Shown in pieces: positions 8,239 through 17,126 of a stretch of DNA of 64,000 bases (the stretch's first letter is position 1; each line of letters opens with the position of its first letter). A program made the position numbers and the translations under genes. Location of the stretch: NCBI RefSeq assembly GCF_016827595.1, contig NZ_JAECMS010000002.1, forward strand, positions 310,001 to 374,000, read 5' to 3'. The stretch is from Luteirhabdus pelagi (GTDB lineage Bacteria; Bacteroidota; Bacteroidia; Flavobacteriales; Flavobacteriaceae). The notes under the pieces are model-generated. The model was not told where the DNA came from, searched no databases, and was given only the letters and a program-made list of their open reading frames with translations.

Positions 8239-8747
8239 AATTTATAGCCGAGCATTAATAGAATTGAAAATAGGATAATTCCCACCACGCCATAAATCCA
8301 GTTAATGGCATGCCGAAGCATCACCAAAAAGACCACTGCAAAAAGGATAATCGTAGCGCCTTCATTAAACAGTCGCATAAAATTGGACGAATGCTTCACC
8401 TCATCGCGCTGCAATTGTTTGAAGATTTGGTGGCATTTTAGATGGTAGAGTATCAATAAGAAAACGAAGCCCAATTTCACTTGCATCCAAGCATCGGTCA
8501 GATAAAAAGTGCGTTCCAAAATAAGCCATATGGCAAACCCGATAGCCAAGACTGCTGAAGGCCAAGTTATGATATACCATAGTCGCTTTGCCATTAGCTT
8601 CAGTTGGGTTCCCAAAATTTCCTTTTCGGGAGAAGGTTTTTCGGAAGCTTCAATTTGGTATACAAAGAGGCGAACGATGTAAAAAAGCCCTGCAAACCAA
8701 GTAATAACAAAGATTAGGTGTAGCGCCTTGACATAATTGTATTCCAT
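8202..8747 (-). CDS. hemJ: Protoporphyrinogen IX oxidase HemJ
   Basis: 181 residues with four to five membrane helices. The N-terminus YVKALHLIFVITWFAGLFYIVRLFVY holds the conserved histidine of the HemJ family (UPF0093), and LKLMAKRLWYIITWP matches the second conserved block. HemJ oxidises protoporphyrinogen IX to protoporphyrin IX, the step before ferrochelatase. hemH and the hemA-F cluster lie 7-15 kb downstream, so the window carries most of the late haem pathway. Its 3' end overlaps the convergent ABM gene. A TACTTTTG -7 box ends 5 nt before the start codon. Confidence 0.88.
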   Translation of the reverse strand: MEYNYVKALHLIFVITWFAGLFYIVRLFVYQIEASEKPSPEKEILGTQLKLMAKRLWYIITWPSAVLAIGFAIWLILERTFYLTDAWMQVKLGFVFLLILYHLKCHQIFKQLQRDEVKHSSNFMRLFNEGATIILFAVVFLVMLRHAINWIYGVVGIILFSILLMLGYKFYKRLREGKGKE

Positions 8748-8752
8748 CGTTT

Positions 8753-8760
8753 CAAAAGTA
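8753..8760 (-). promoter_or_regulatory. -7 element of hemJ
   Basis: TACTTTTG on the minus strand matches TAnnTTTG; no TTG lies at the usual spacing. Only 5 nt separate it from the hemJ ATG, so the transcript would be nearly leaderless. Confidence 0.4.
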
Positions 8761-8929
8761 CAAAATAAAAAACCTGTTTGTCTTTAGCACAAATAGTTTT
8801 ATATATCAAAATACTTTTCTGGTCTATCTTTCGGTTCAAGAATTACCGCCTAAAAAATCTAATTCTACTACTTCATAATTCATCGAAAGTACCGTTACCA
8901 AAAATCTTTGGACACTATATAGCTAATTA

Positions 8930-10234
8930 TTATTCTAGGGATAAAGAAAAACTACCATCTGTTATCTCTACGGTATCCTCATTGGTTGGATCGCCATATT
9001 GCCCTATAAAATTAAATGTTCCTTCAATAATCCCATTTACGGCATCGTAATTAGTAATTATGAATGTTCCACTGATAGCTCTATAACTCTCGTCTTCGTA
9101 ACTACCTGGTGTATATATTGCTGAAACATATCCTTGAAGTTCAGATCCAGGTGCTCCGAAATTATAGGTGCCCTCCGAAATTGATACAGGAAATCTTATT
9201 GAAAAGTTTGGGTTCCCATTGTTGTTTATGATTGCAGGGACAAAATGATATATTGCGCTCCCTTCTCTAAAGTAAATTCTAGCGATTGGAACTACCGTCA
9301 GCGAATTGCCATTTATTTCCATGCTTAATGAATTACTGCTATTATTACCTAATTGTATCGTAAACGTACCATTTGTTATCGCTATGGTTGTATCCAGTTC
9401 TCCATTATCAATTTCGAGTATAGTATTAAAGAAACCCTCGATAATTCTTTCTTGAAGATTGTTGTTTGTTATGGTTAGTGTCCCACTAACAGGCGAAAAG
9501 CTTTGATAATCCCCCTCATCCAAATCCAATATATGAATGCCCACCCCAATACCATTTTCAGAATTCCCAAAATTATAGGTGCCTTCAGAAATGTCTTGAG
9601 GAAAAGACATTCCAAAATCCATTTCTTCGCCTCCCATTGAAAAAAAGGAATTAAAATAAACGTAAGGATCTTGAATATTTCGATGTACAACATCAGCGTT
9701 AAAAGGAGTTCCGTCTATAACACTTTTGAAAAGTTCTAATCCAAGCGAAACTTGGCTAAATGAACCATCGGTTACCTCTATTATTTCCGTTATTCCTTGA
9801 TTGTTTAGGTCTTCCCTAATAGCCACAAAGCGAAACAGACCCGTTACCGTTTTATTTTCCAAATCTAGGTCGGTTATTGTCAGCTTCCCACTTCCGCCAT
9901 ATACATCAGATTCGAATGGATCACTATCGTTTACTGTAAGAGTAGCGCGCCCATTTACCGAATTATCCAATCCGAGTTCATAAGTGCCTTCCGCTACGGC
10001 ATGTACACTAATCGAAATCCGTCTGCCTGTATCTTCATCTAAGGCTGTAATTGTAAATCGGGTTTGAGAAAGGGAAGCGGAGGTAGTAGTCGCGGACGAT
10101 GAAAAATTCTCACCATTTATCATGGCAACCATTTCTCCTTGCTGGGCAACGGTGGGACCAGAATCATCTTCTGTGCAACATATTACCGAGAAAGCAGCAA
10201 GTACTAGGTAAAATAATCTAGCTATTTTTTTCAT
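8930..10234 (-). CDS. Repeat-containing secreted lipoprotein (DUF6252-like)
   Basis: 434 residues. The signal peptide leads to a lipobox-like VICCTEDDS near residue 20, so it is probably a surface or periplasmic lipoprotein. The mature part contains three similar beta-rich units of about 125-140 residues. Each carries an (S/A)EGTYxxG turn, a GTLTITN or GTFIITN strand, an (I/V)xGxFxF strand and a terminal ITxGxFxxxL strand. This pattern resembles DUF6252-type lipoproteins of Bacteroidota. It has no recognised catalytic motif and no sorting domain. It is an isolated gene downstream of the BNR-propeller gene on the same strand. Confidence 0.72.
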   Translation of the reverse strand: MKKIARLFYLVLAAFSVICCTEDDSGPTVAQQGEMVAMINGENFSSSATTTSASLSQTRFTITALDEDTGRRISISVHAVAEGTYELGLDNSVNGRATLTVNDSDPFESDVYGGSGKLTITDLDLENKTVTGLFRFVAIREDLNNQGITEIIEVTDGSFSQVSLGLELFKSVIDGTPFNADVVHRNIQDPYVYFNSFFSMGGEEMDFGMSFPQDISEGTYNFGNSENGIGVGIHILDLDEGDYQSFSPVSGTLTITNNNLQERIIEGFFNTILEIDNGELDTTIAITNGTFTIQLGNNSSNSLSMEINGNSLTVVPIARIYFREGSAIYHFVPAIINNNGNPNFSIRFPVSISEGTYNFGAPGSELQGYVSAIYTPGSYEDESYRAISGTFIITNYDAVNGIIEGTFNFIGQYGDPTNEDTVEITDGSFSLSLE

Positions 10235-10335
10235 TTGAATTATTTAAACCTTATAAATATAGTAGAATTTTTATTCTCAAGCCGTTATAACTCTAAATCA
10301 CTCGAATTACTAATTATAATCCGGTTATCATCACC

Positions 10336-13300
10336 TCATTTTTCCTCCTCAACGAATAGATAGTTCAAACGTTTATTAATAAAGCCCTTGTTGAAGGCGG
10401 TAACTTCCTCTGAAATCAGCCGATTAAATCTTTCCAGTTCGTCCTCTATTTTTCGTGTTAGTTCATTCTTCACCTGAATATCCTGATCAGTTGGTGGGAA
10501 ATCGTCCATACTCACCAAACTATTTAAATGCGCGAGTTTGTTGGTCAGTCGAATCGGAAAGTTCAACGGATCCTGACCACTGCGGTTTTTAGTTTGATAG
10601 AGTGCTTTTTCGATGGTGGATAAGGAATCTGATAGTTTCTCGGCTTTTTCAACCAAATCGGCCACCGCTTCATTGTTCTTATACTGCTCTTGAAATGCTT
10701 GAAGTTGGCCATTGATGTTTCGAATCTTTTTGATGCTTTTATGGGCTTTATCGACTGTTTCATTGATGTCTGATATAAAATCATATTGCTGTTGCATTTC
10801 TGCTACGCTCGCTTCCGCATTTTCCTCTGGCAAAATAGTGAAGGTTTGCACCAATTCTTCACCTTCTACTTCTAAAACGACCTTATAGTTTCCGGGTACT
10901 GCCTGCGGCGCTTCGGTACTTGCCCACCACAGAATCATACCGTCTAGTCGCTCGGCACCTTCCCCGCGCATATCCCATGTATGGTAATTAGCACCTTTCT
11001 TCACTTCTAGTTTTTTGTCTTTTTTCCCTTTGGTTGAAAAGGTCTGAATCGTATCATTCTGCATCGTAACATAACTCAAGCGAATGGTTTCACCTTCCTT
11101 GGGCTCTTCTTTAAGGTTGAAATAGGTCATAACGCCGCTAGGGTGATTCGTTCCTGAAGTAAGCGAACCTTCCCTGCTACCACCGCCCATTCGGTAGGTG
11201 TCTTTGGGTTGAAACAGATAGTTCTCATTTTTCGAAGCGTTTGCCAATTGGTGAAGTACGCTGAGGTCATCAATAATCCAAAGGCTTCTCCCTTGGGTAG
11301 CGACAATCAAGTTGTTTTGCTTGATAGCTAAGTCGGTAATTGGTACAATAGGAAGATTAAGTTGAAATGGTTTCCAACTTGCACCATCGTTAAACGAAAT
11401 GTACATGCCTGTTTCCGTTCCGGCGTACAACAGTCCTTTTTGTTTCGGATCTTCACGAAGCACACGGGTGAAGTGTTCGCTTTCGATTCCATCAGTAATC
11501 TTCTTCCAGGTTTTTCCGTAATCTGACGTTTTATACAAATACGGCGCAAAATCGCCTAGTTTATAACGTGTTCCTGCAATGTAAGCCGTTCCAGCATCGA
11601 ATGCTGAAGGTTCTATACTATTGATCATTACCCATTCCGGCATTCCCTTGGGCGTTACATCTTCCCAGCTCTCGCCACCGTTTCGGGATATATGAACCAA
11701 TCCATCGTCGCTTCCAGTCCACAGTAAACCAGGCGTTATCGGACTTTCAGCTGCGGCGAAAATGGTATTGTAATATTCCACTGAAGTATTGTCTTGCGTT
11801 ATCGGTCCTCCCGATGATTTCTGCATCTCTGGAACATCTCGCGTTAAGTCTGGACTTATGGTCTCCCAGCTTTGCCCTTCATTGGTAGTCATGTGTAAAT
11901 GATTGGAAGCTGTATAAAGTTTATCGGGATCATGGGGTGAAAAGAATATCGGGAAATTCCATTGAAAACGATACTTCATCGCTTCCGCACCATGCCCCAT
12001 CGGATTATCGGGCCAAACCGAAATACTTCTGATGGTATTTTGCTCATGGTTATAGCGCGTTAGAAATCCGTCATAACTTCCTCCATACACTATCTCCGGA
12101 TTTTCGGGATCTACCGCGATGTGTGCACTTTCGCCACCAGCGGTTGATTCCCAATCGTCTTCATCTATGTTCCAGTTTTCCGTTCTATGTGGAATACGTA
12201 CCGTGCTATTATCCTGTTGGGCTGCATAAATACGATATGGAAAGGCATTATCGGTCGTAACCCTATAAAATTGTGAGGTGGGTTGGTTGTGATAGGTACT
12301 CCATGTTTCACCTCCGTCATAGGTCACTTGTGCCCCACCATCATCACCGATAATCATACGATCCGGATTTTCGGGAGCAATCCATAAATCGTGATGATCA
12401 CCATGCGGCGCATTATAGGTGTCATAGGTTTTCCCTCCATCCGTGCTTTTATGGTAGCGAACATTCAACACATAGACGATGTCTTCATCCTCGGTATCTG
12501 CGTAAATTCGGGTGTAATACCAAGCCCGTTGACGAAGTTTCCGTTCGTCGTTCACCTGAATCCAGGTTTCACCACCATCATCGCTTCGATATACACCTCC
12601 ATCGTCCTTATGTTCCACGATGGCCCACACACGTTCGCTGTTTACTGGTGAAACGGTAACGCCAATTATTCCTAAGGTATCTTTCGGAAATCCTTTATTT
12701 AGTGAGATTTCCGTCCAAGTTTCCCCGCTATCGGTACTTTTCCAAAGTGCGGAACCTTTGCCTCCGCTGCTTAGACTGTACGGTGTTCTTCGCACGTTCC
12801 AAGTGGAGGCATACAGAATTCTCGGATTATTGGGATCCATCACCAAATCGACGGCACCGGCATTTTCATTTGAAAATAATTTACGCTCCCATGTTTTTCC
12901 ACCATCGGTGCTTTTGTAGACGCCGCGTTCCTTTGTTGGTTTATAAATATTGCCCAACACCGCTGCATAAACCGTATTGTAATCGTTTGGATGAACCGCA
13001 ATTCTAGGAATATGTCGACTTTTTTCCAATCCTGCTGGCTGCCATGTTTTTCCAGCATCTTCGGTACGCCACATGCCATAGCCGGAGGAAACGTTTCCAC
13101 GAACCGTCTTTTCACCTCCTCCTACATAAATTACATTTGGATCGCTTTCAGCTACTTCAATACTTCCAATACTTCCACCGAAATATCCATCCGAAATATT
13201 CTCCCATGTTCGTCCACCATTTAGTGTTTTCCAAACCCCACCGCCAGTAGCGCCAAAATAAAACAGATTTGGCTTATTCGGAACACCCGTAACGGCTGCA

Positions 13301-13440
13301 CTTCTTCCACCACGAAACGGACCGATAAGCCGGTATTCCAAGGCGTCGTAGAGGGTTTCGTCATAGGTCTGGGCATACAAGGTGTCGGAACTAATGCTAA
13401 AACAAATTAAGAGTAATGATAATATAGAAAAACGGTTCAT
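10336..13440 (-). CDS. Large secreted BNR/sortilin-like beta-propeller protein
   Basis: 1034 residues with a signal peptide (MNRFSILSLLLICFSISSDTLYAQ). Many BNR/Asp-box repeats of the form STDGGKTW, SDDGGETW or RTEDAGKTW run through about residues 50-720 and imply two VPS10/sortilin-like propellers. The C-terminal quarter has a beta-sandwich region (about 750-880) and a helical segment with long charged heptads (about 880-1000). Bacteroidota proteins of this build are often labelled glycosyl hydrolases, but I see no catalytic residues to support that. It is predicted to be exported; no T9SS sorting domain is visible at the C-terminus. Confidence 0.85.
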   Translation of the reverse strand: MNRFSILSLLLICFSISSDTLYAQTYDETLYDALEYRLIGPFRGGRSAAVTGVPNKPNLFYFGATGGGVWKTLNGGRTWENISDGYFGGSIGSIEVAESDPNVIYVGGGEKTVRGNVSSGYGMWRTEDAGKTWQPAGLEKSRHIPRIAVHPNDYNTVYAAVLGNIYKPTKERGVYKSTDGGKTWERKLFSNENAGAVDLVMDPNNPRILYASTWNVRRTPYSLSSGGKGSALWKSTDSGETWTEISLNKGFPKDTLGIIGVTVSPVNSERVWAIVEHKDDGGVYRSDDGGETWIQVNDERKLRQRAWYYTRIYADTEDEDIVYVLNVRYHKSTDGGKTYDTYNAPHGDHHDLWIAPENPDRMIIGDDGGAQVTYDGGETWSTYHNQPTSQFYRVTTDNAFPYRIYAAQQDNSTVRIPHRTENWNIDEDDWESTAGGESAHIAVDPENPEIVYGGSYDGFLTRYNHEQNTIRSISVWPDNPMGHGAEAMKYRFQWNFPIFFSPHDPDKLYTASNHLHMTTNEGQSWETISPDLTRDVPEMQKSSGGPITQDNTSVEYYNTIFAAAESPITPGLLWTGSDDGLVHISRNGGESWEDVTPKGMPEWVMINSIEPSAFDAGTAYIAGTRYKLGDFAPYLYKTSDYGKTWKKITDGIESEHFTRVLREDPKQKGLLYAGTETGMYISFNDGASWKPFQLNLPIVPITDLAIKQNNLIVATQGRSLWIIDDLSVLHQLANASKNENYLFQPKDTYRMGGGSREGSLTSGTNHPSGVMTYFNLKEEPKEGETIRLSYVTMQNDTIQTFSTKGKKDKKLEVKKGANYHTWDMRGEGAERLDGMILWWASTEAPQAVPGNYKVVLEVEGEELVQTFTILPEENAEASVAEMQQQYDFISDINETVDKAHKSIKKIRNINGQLQAFQEQYKNNEAVADLVEKAEKLSDSLSTIEKALYQTKNRSGQDPLNFPIRLTNKLAHLNSLVSMDDFPPTDQDIQVKNELTRKIEDELERFNRLISEEVTAFNKGFINKRLNYLFVEEEK

Positions 13441-13492
13441 AAAGAAGGTATTTACGAAAGTAACGGTTAAATATACTTAAAAATGAAATGGT

Positions 13493-14869
13493 CTAGCGGA
13501 GTGTTTTTCGAACTTCTCTATTTAAATAATACCCTGTGACTACCGTAGACAATATATCTGCAATCGGGAAGGAGTACCAAACACCGTACACGCCGAAAAA
13601 ACTAGGAAGAATAAGAATTAAAGGAATCAGGAAAAAGCCCTGTTTGGTTAAACTTAGTAAAAGTGCCGGGATGGCTTTTCCAATTGCCTGAAAATAGGAG
13701 GCCCCTATCAACTGCACCGCAATTACTGGTGTTGCGGCAAACACCCACCGTAAGGCATCTGGGGTACGCTCTAACAAGGTTTGGTTATTCGCCATAGTTT
13801 CGGCATCCAATCCCTCTCGACTACTAATAAAGACGGAAACGATTTCCGAAGGAAACAACATGATGAGAATAAAGATGAGAATTGCCAATCCACCCGCATA
13901 CTTTATGGAGGTATTGATAGTTTCCCGAACCCGCTGATACTTTTCCGCTCCATAATTAAAGCCTGCAATAGGAAGGAATCCCTGGTTTACCCCGATTACC
14001 GGAAATAGTGCAAAAACCAACATACGATTAATAATCCCGTAACTCGCCACGTCCATGGCATCACCCGTACTAATAAGTACATTATTGATTAAAATAGTAA
14101 ATATGCTTATCACTCCTTGACGCGCTAAGGTAACCGAACTCAAGCTGCTGATTTCACCAACGATTTTTTTCCGAAGTTTTAAGCAGTGATACGTAACACG
14201 AAGTTCACTTTTAAAAATGAAAAACCAGACGATAAAGGCGAAACAAATGGCGTAACTAACAAAGGTTGCCCATGCAGCCCCATACATTCCAAAGTCGAAT
14301 ACCTTTATAAGTACCCAGTCCATTACAATATTACCAATAGCCGGCAACATCATGGCATACATCGCAAACTTCGGCTTGCCTTCCGCACGAATGACGTTGT
14401 TTCCCATCATACACATGGCGAGCATAACAATTCCATACAGAACGATACGATAGTATAAAAGTGCTAAATCGATAAAAGATTCATCGGCTCCAAAGAATTT
14501 TATCAAATCGTTTTGGAAAATCAAACCGATGACAGCCAACAAACCTGATGTAAGAAATGTTAAGGTAATTTGATTACCAAAGACTTTCACTGCTTTCGAA
14601 TCGTTGCCAGCACCCAATGCCCTGGAAAGAACAGAACTTCCTCCAATACCTACGGCCAAACCAATCGCTCCTATAAAAAAGGTAATAGGAATAACGACCG
14701 TAATGGCTGAAATAGCCAACGGACCAATCCATCGACCCACAAACACGGTATCAACGATCATGTTCAGCGACATGACCAAGATTCCGATAGAAGCTGGAAC
14801 CGCCTGCTGAACGAGCAGTTTCGAAATTGGTTCGGTGCCTAAGCTGGCAGAGCGACTTTGTTTTGCCAT
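13493..14869 (-). CDS. MATE-family efflux transporter
   Basis: 458 residues with about 12 hydrophobic helices and no signal peptide. The N-terminal half (PISKLLVQQAVPASIGILVMSLNMIVDTVFVGRWIG, then ISAITVVIPI) and the symmetrical second half (VLFALFPVIGVNQGFLPIAGFNYGAEKY) are characteristic of MATE exporters, which expel drugs or metabolites using Na+ or H+. The substrate is unknown. Its ATG overlaps the stop of hemH (TAATG), so it is translationally coupled to ferrochelatase. That makes export of a porphyrin or related compound a reasonable guess, but only a guess. Confidence 0.92.
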   Translation of the reverse strand: MAKQSRSASLGTEPISKLLVQQAVPASIGILVMSLNMIVDTVFVGRWIGPLAISAITVVIPITFFIGAIGLAVGIGGSSVLSRALGAGNDSKAVKVFGNQITLTFLTSGLLAVIGLIFQNDLIKFFGADESFIDLALLYYRIVLYGIVMLAMCMMGNNVIRAEGKPKFAMYAMMLPAIGNIVMDWVLIKVFDFGMYGAAWATFVSYAICFAFIVWFFIFKSELRVTYHCLKLRKKIVGEISSLSSVTLARQGVISIFTILINNVLISTGDAMDVASYGIINRMLVFALFPVIGVNQGFLPIAGFNYGAEKYQRVRETINTSIKYAGGLAILIFILIMLFPSEIVSVFISSREGLDAETMANNQTLLERTPDALRWVFAATPVIAVQLIGASYFQAIGKAIPALLLSLTKQGFFLIPLILILPSFFGVYGVWYSFPIADILSTVVTGYYLNREVRKTLR

Positions 14870-15909
14870 TAGGCGATAGCTTTATCTGTATCTATGATAC
14901 GCCATTCTTCAATATAATCAGCAAGCAATCGAGCGAAATCATCCCGATCATTTAAACATGGGATGGTCGTAAACTCTTTCCCTCCACTTTCATGGAAAAT
15001 CTCCTCTCCTTCCATGGCGATTTCTTCCAACGTTTCCAAGCAGTCGCTGACAAAAGCAGGCGTAACAATCACCATTTTTTCGATGCCTGTTTTTCCGAGT
15101 CGTTCGATGGTGCGGTCGGTATACGGCTGTAACCATGGGTCGAAGCCCAATCGCGATTGAAAGGAAGTGGAGTAGGTATTGTCTTTTAGTTGAAGCTTTT
15201 CAGCTACCAATCGAGTGGTTTCATAGCACTGGTGACGATAACAAAATTGATGCGCGGGTGAATCGGTCACACAACATTGTTCATTTATCTTACAATGACC
15301 ATTGGTTACATCGCTTTTACGAATATGCCGTTCTGGAACTCCATGATAGCTAAACAACAAATGATCATACTCTAAGCCTTCAAGTTTTTCAGCCATACTC
15401 TTTGCCAAAACTTCAATATAATCCTTGCGATGATAAAAGGCGGGAAGTGATGTTGTTTTCAGATTCGGAAAAAATTCTTCCTTCAATTCCTCCACCTTCA
15501 CATTAATCGTTTCGGTCGTGGCCATAGCAAACTGAGGATATAAGGGAACTACGAGCATATCCTCAACACCTTGATCGATCAGCTCCTGCATCCCTTTCTT
15601 CAACGTCATGCTTCCATACCGCATGGCAAGTCCTACGGGAATCGTTACTTTCTGCTGTACTTTTTCCTGTAACCGCTCTGAGATTACAATTAGCGGCGAA
15701 CCTTCATCCCACCAAATTTTTTGATAGGCAGCGGCCGATTTCTTTGGCCTTGTATTCAATACAATACCACGTACAATAAAACTGCGAAGCCAAAAGGGGA
15801 CATCGATAACGCGTGGATCCATCAGGAATTCATCCAAGTATTTCTTGACATCCTTCGGATTGGTGCTATCGGGTGAACCAAGGTTGACGAGCAGAACTCC
15901 TTTTTTCAT
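14869..15909 (-). CDS. hemH: Ferrochelatase
   Basis: 346 residues, inserting Fe2+ into protoporphyrin IX to give haem. Conserved features: the N-terminal GVLLVNLGSPD, catalytic H189 in LLFSYHGVPERHI, the SRLGFDPWLQPYT segment, and the FVSDCLETLEEI acid cluster. An unusual Cys-rich stretch (C206, C212, C213, C223, C228) follows the catalytic histidine and resembles the position of [2Fe-2S] ligands in some bacterial ferrochelatases; cluster binding is inference. The gene is the first of a unit with the MATE exporter. A 33-bp palindrome lies in its leader, downstream of a possible -7 box at 15974-15981 (TATTTTTG on the minus strand). Confidence 0.95.
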   Translation of the reverse strand: MKKGVLLVNLGSPDSTNPKDVKKYLDEFLMDPRVIDVPFWLRSFIVRGIVLNTRPKKSAAAYQKIWWDEGSPLIVISERLQEKVQQKVTIPVGLAMRYGSMTLKKGMQELIDQGVEDMLVVPLYPQFAMATTETINVKVEELKEEFFPNLKTTSLPAFYHRKDYIEVLAKSMAEKLEGLEYDHLLFSYHGVPERHIRKSDVTNGHCKINEQCCVTDSPAHQFCYRHQCYETTRLVAEKLQLKDNTYSTSFQSRLGFDPWLQPYTDRTIERLGKTGIEKMVIVTPAFVSDCLETLEEIAMEGEEIFHESGGKEFTTIPCLNDRDDFARLLADYIEEWRIIDTDKAIA

Positions 15910-15933
15910 AGCTATTTCATTTCATTTTTGCGT

Positions 15934-15966
15934 AGACCTGCTGGGTTTCAAAAACCCGGCAGGTCT
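15934..15966. repeat. 33-bp palindrome, copy 3 (hemH leader)
   Basis: Arms AGACCTGCTGGGTTT and AAACCCGGCAGGTCT (one mismatch) around a CAA centre, 24 nt upstream of the hemH ATG. If the TATTTTTG box at 15974-15981 is the -7 element, this hairpin would form at the very 5' end of the hemH transcript. Confidence 0.88.
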
Positions 15967-16046
15967 TTGAAGGCAAAAATACCGCTTTCCAAAGGAAGGG
16001 TAAAACAGCCACATGAAGTTATCATCAATTTAGGTATAGAGGCAAG

Positions 16047-16934
16047 CTATTTAGAAAGTGCCATCAAGTACTTTTTGGGGGTCGTGCCATATTTCTTTTT
16101 AAAAGCAGCAATAAAATGACTCGCCGTGCTGTAGCCTACTTTTAGTCCGACCTCATTCACATTATGGTCGCCTGTAGCCAATAACTGTCTTGCCACTTCC
16201 ATTTTATAATCGAACAAAAAACTAAACACACTATCGCCATATACCTGCTTAAAACCTTCCTTCAATTTGTTTAAGGGCAATTGAATCTCTTCAGAAAGTT
16301 CCTGCAAAGTCGGGGGTTCGGCCATTCTAGCAATTATGATATCCTTAGCGCGCTTCAATTTGGCAACATTTTCCTCATCGGCGAGATACGGACATTGCTC
16401 TACGTCTACTTCACCTGTTTTATTGAAGTACAAACTCAACAACTCGTACGCCTTCGCCTGATAGTACAATGGTTTCACCATAGGGTGAAGATTGAAGTTC
16501 ATCATTTGGTTCAACACAATCGCCATAGAAGGTGAAATAGCCGAATCCTTATAGTATTTCCGGCCTTTGTTTTCATCCTTTAAGAAAGTGATGAAATCTG
16601 CTTCGGTTGAAAAAAGCCTATGAAACTTTTCAATAGAGATCAAAAGCGAAACAGCCCAGGATTTTGGAAATAAGGTAAGGTTCAAAGGCAGCTCTTTCTC
16701 CGGATTGTATAATAACAAAGCGCTTTCCTCAGAAATGGGCAGTGCATAGTTTCCTTCATTAAATACGAAATTAGCAGACCCCTTTATGCAATAATGAAAT
16801 TGTAGATAGGAAGCGCTTATCTCGCGCTTAAAAACTTGGTTCTCAGCACTGTCATTGTTAAATTTTAATACGTGAAACCCTTCAGAGACAACCAATTCCT
16901 CATAATAACCTTCAGCGACATTTTTTTCCTCCAT
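16047..16934 (-). CDS. AraC-family transcriptional regulator, divergent to hemA
   Basis: 295 residues. The C-terminal third (about 205-292) is an AraC DNA-binding domain with two helix-turn-helix units: LQELSEEIQLPLNKLKEGFK and EVGLKVGYSTASHFIAAFKK, ending KYGTTPKKYL. The N-terminal 200 residues are probably a cupin-like sensor domain. It is transcribed away from hemA across a 192-bp gap holding two perfect inverted repeats. This placement suggests control of the haem genes, of itself, or both. The effector is unknown. Confidence 0.9.
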   Translation of the reverse strand: MEEKNVAEGYYEELVVSEGFHVLKFNNDSAENQVFKREISASYLQFHYCIKGSANFVFNEGNYALPISEESALLLYNPEKELPLNLTLFPKSWAVSLLISIEKFHRLFSTEADFITFLKDENKGRKYYKDSAISPSMAIVLNQMMNFNLHPMVKPLYYQAKAYELLSLYFNKTGEVDVEQCPYLADEENVAKLKRAKDIIIARMAEPPTLQELSEEIQLPLNKLKEGFKQVYGDSVFSFLFDYKMEVARQLLATGDHNVNEVGLKVGYSTASHFIAAFKKKYGTTPKKYLMALSK

Positions 16935-16957
16935 GCGATAAAAATTCTTTGGGTTTA

Positions 16958-16974
16958 TTTAGAATAATTCTAAA
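16958..16974. promoter_or_regulatory. 17-bp palindrome resembling a Fur-family (PerR-type) box
   Basis: TTTAGAAT-A-ATTCTAAA is perfectly symmetrical. Its inner 15 bases, TTAGAATAATTCTAA, have the 7-1-7 layout of Fur-family boxes and differ from the Bacillus PerR consensus TTATAATnATTATAA at one position per arm. It lies 23 nt before the AraC start codon and about 150 nt before hemA. The operator role is inferred from the pattern and from the known PerR control of the Bacillus hem operon. Confidence 0.45.
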
Positions 16975-17022
16975 CTAACACCCATTACTTCCATTCGTAG
17001 CCCTCAAAAATAGGGTGTTTTT

Positions 17023-17036
17023 ATGACAAATGTCAT
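17023..17036. promoter_or_regulatory. 14-bp inverted repeat in the hemA/AraC intergenic region
   Basis: ATGACA-AA-TGTCAT, perfect 6-bp arms with a 2-nt spacer, centred about 97 nt upstream of the hemA ATG. It is a candidate binding site for a dimeric regulator. It is not a good CRP or FNR match. Confidence 0.3.
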
Positions 17037-17107
17037 TTTTATAGCCAATTTTACGGGTTTCGATACAATTCGTACCGCAAGCGTTATTTTTTAAAATAGA
17101 TAGCCGT

Positions 17108-17115
17108 TACATTTG
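17108..17115 (+). promoter_or_regulatory. -7 element of hemA
   Basis: TACATTTG matches TAnnTTTG and stops 11 nt before the hemA ATG, predicting a very short leader. No TTG at the expected spacing; TTATTTTTT lies there instead. Confidence 0.42.
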
Positions 17116-17126
17116 CGCCGTTAGGT

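Noticed and set aside
8778-9050. 90-residue plus-strand frame beginning in the gap before the repeat lipoprotein gene
   Set aside because: Its second half is antisense to the lipoprotein C-terminus, it has no promoter or domain, and its composition is like AT-rich intergenic DNA.
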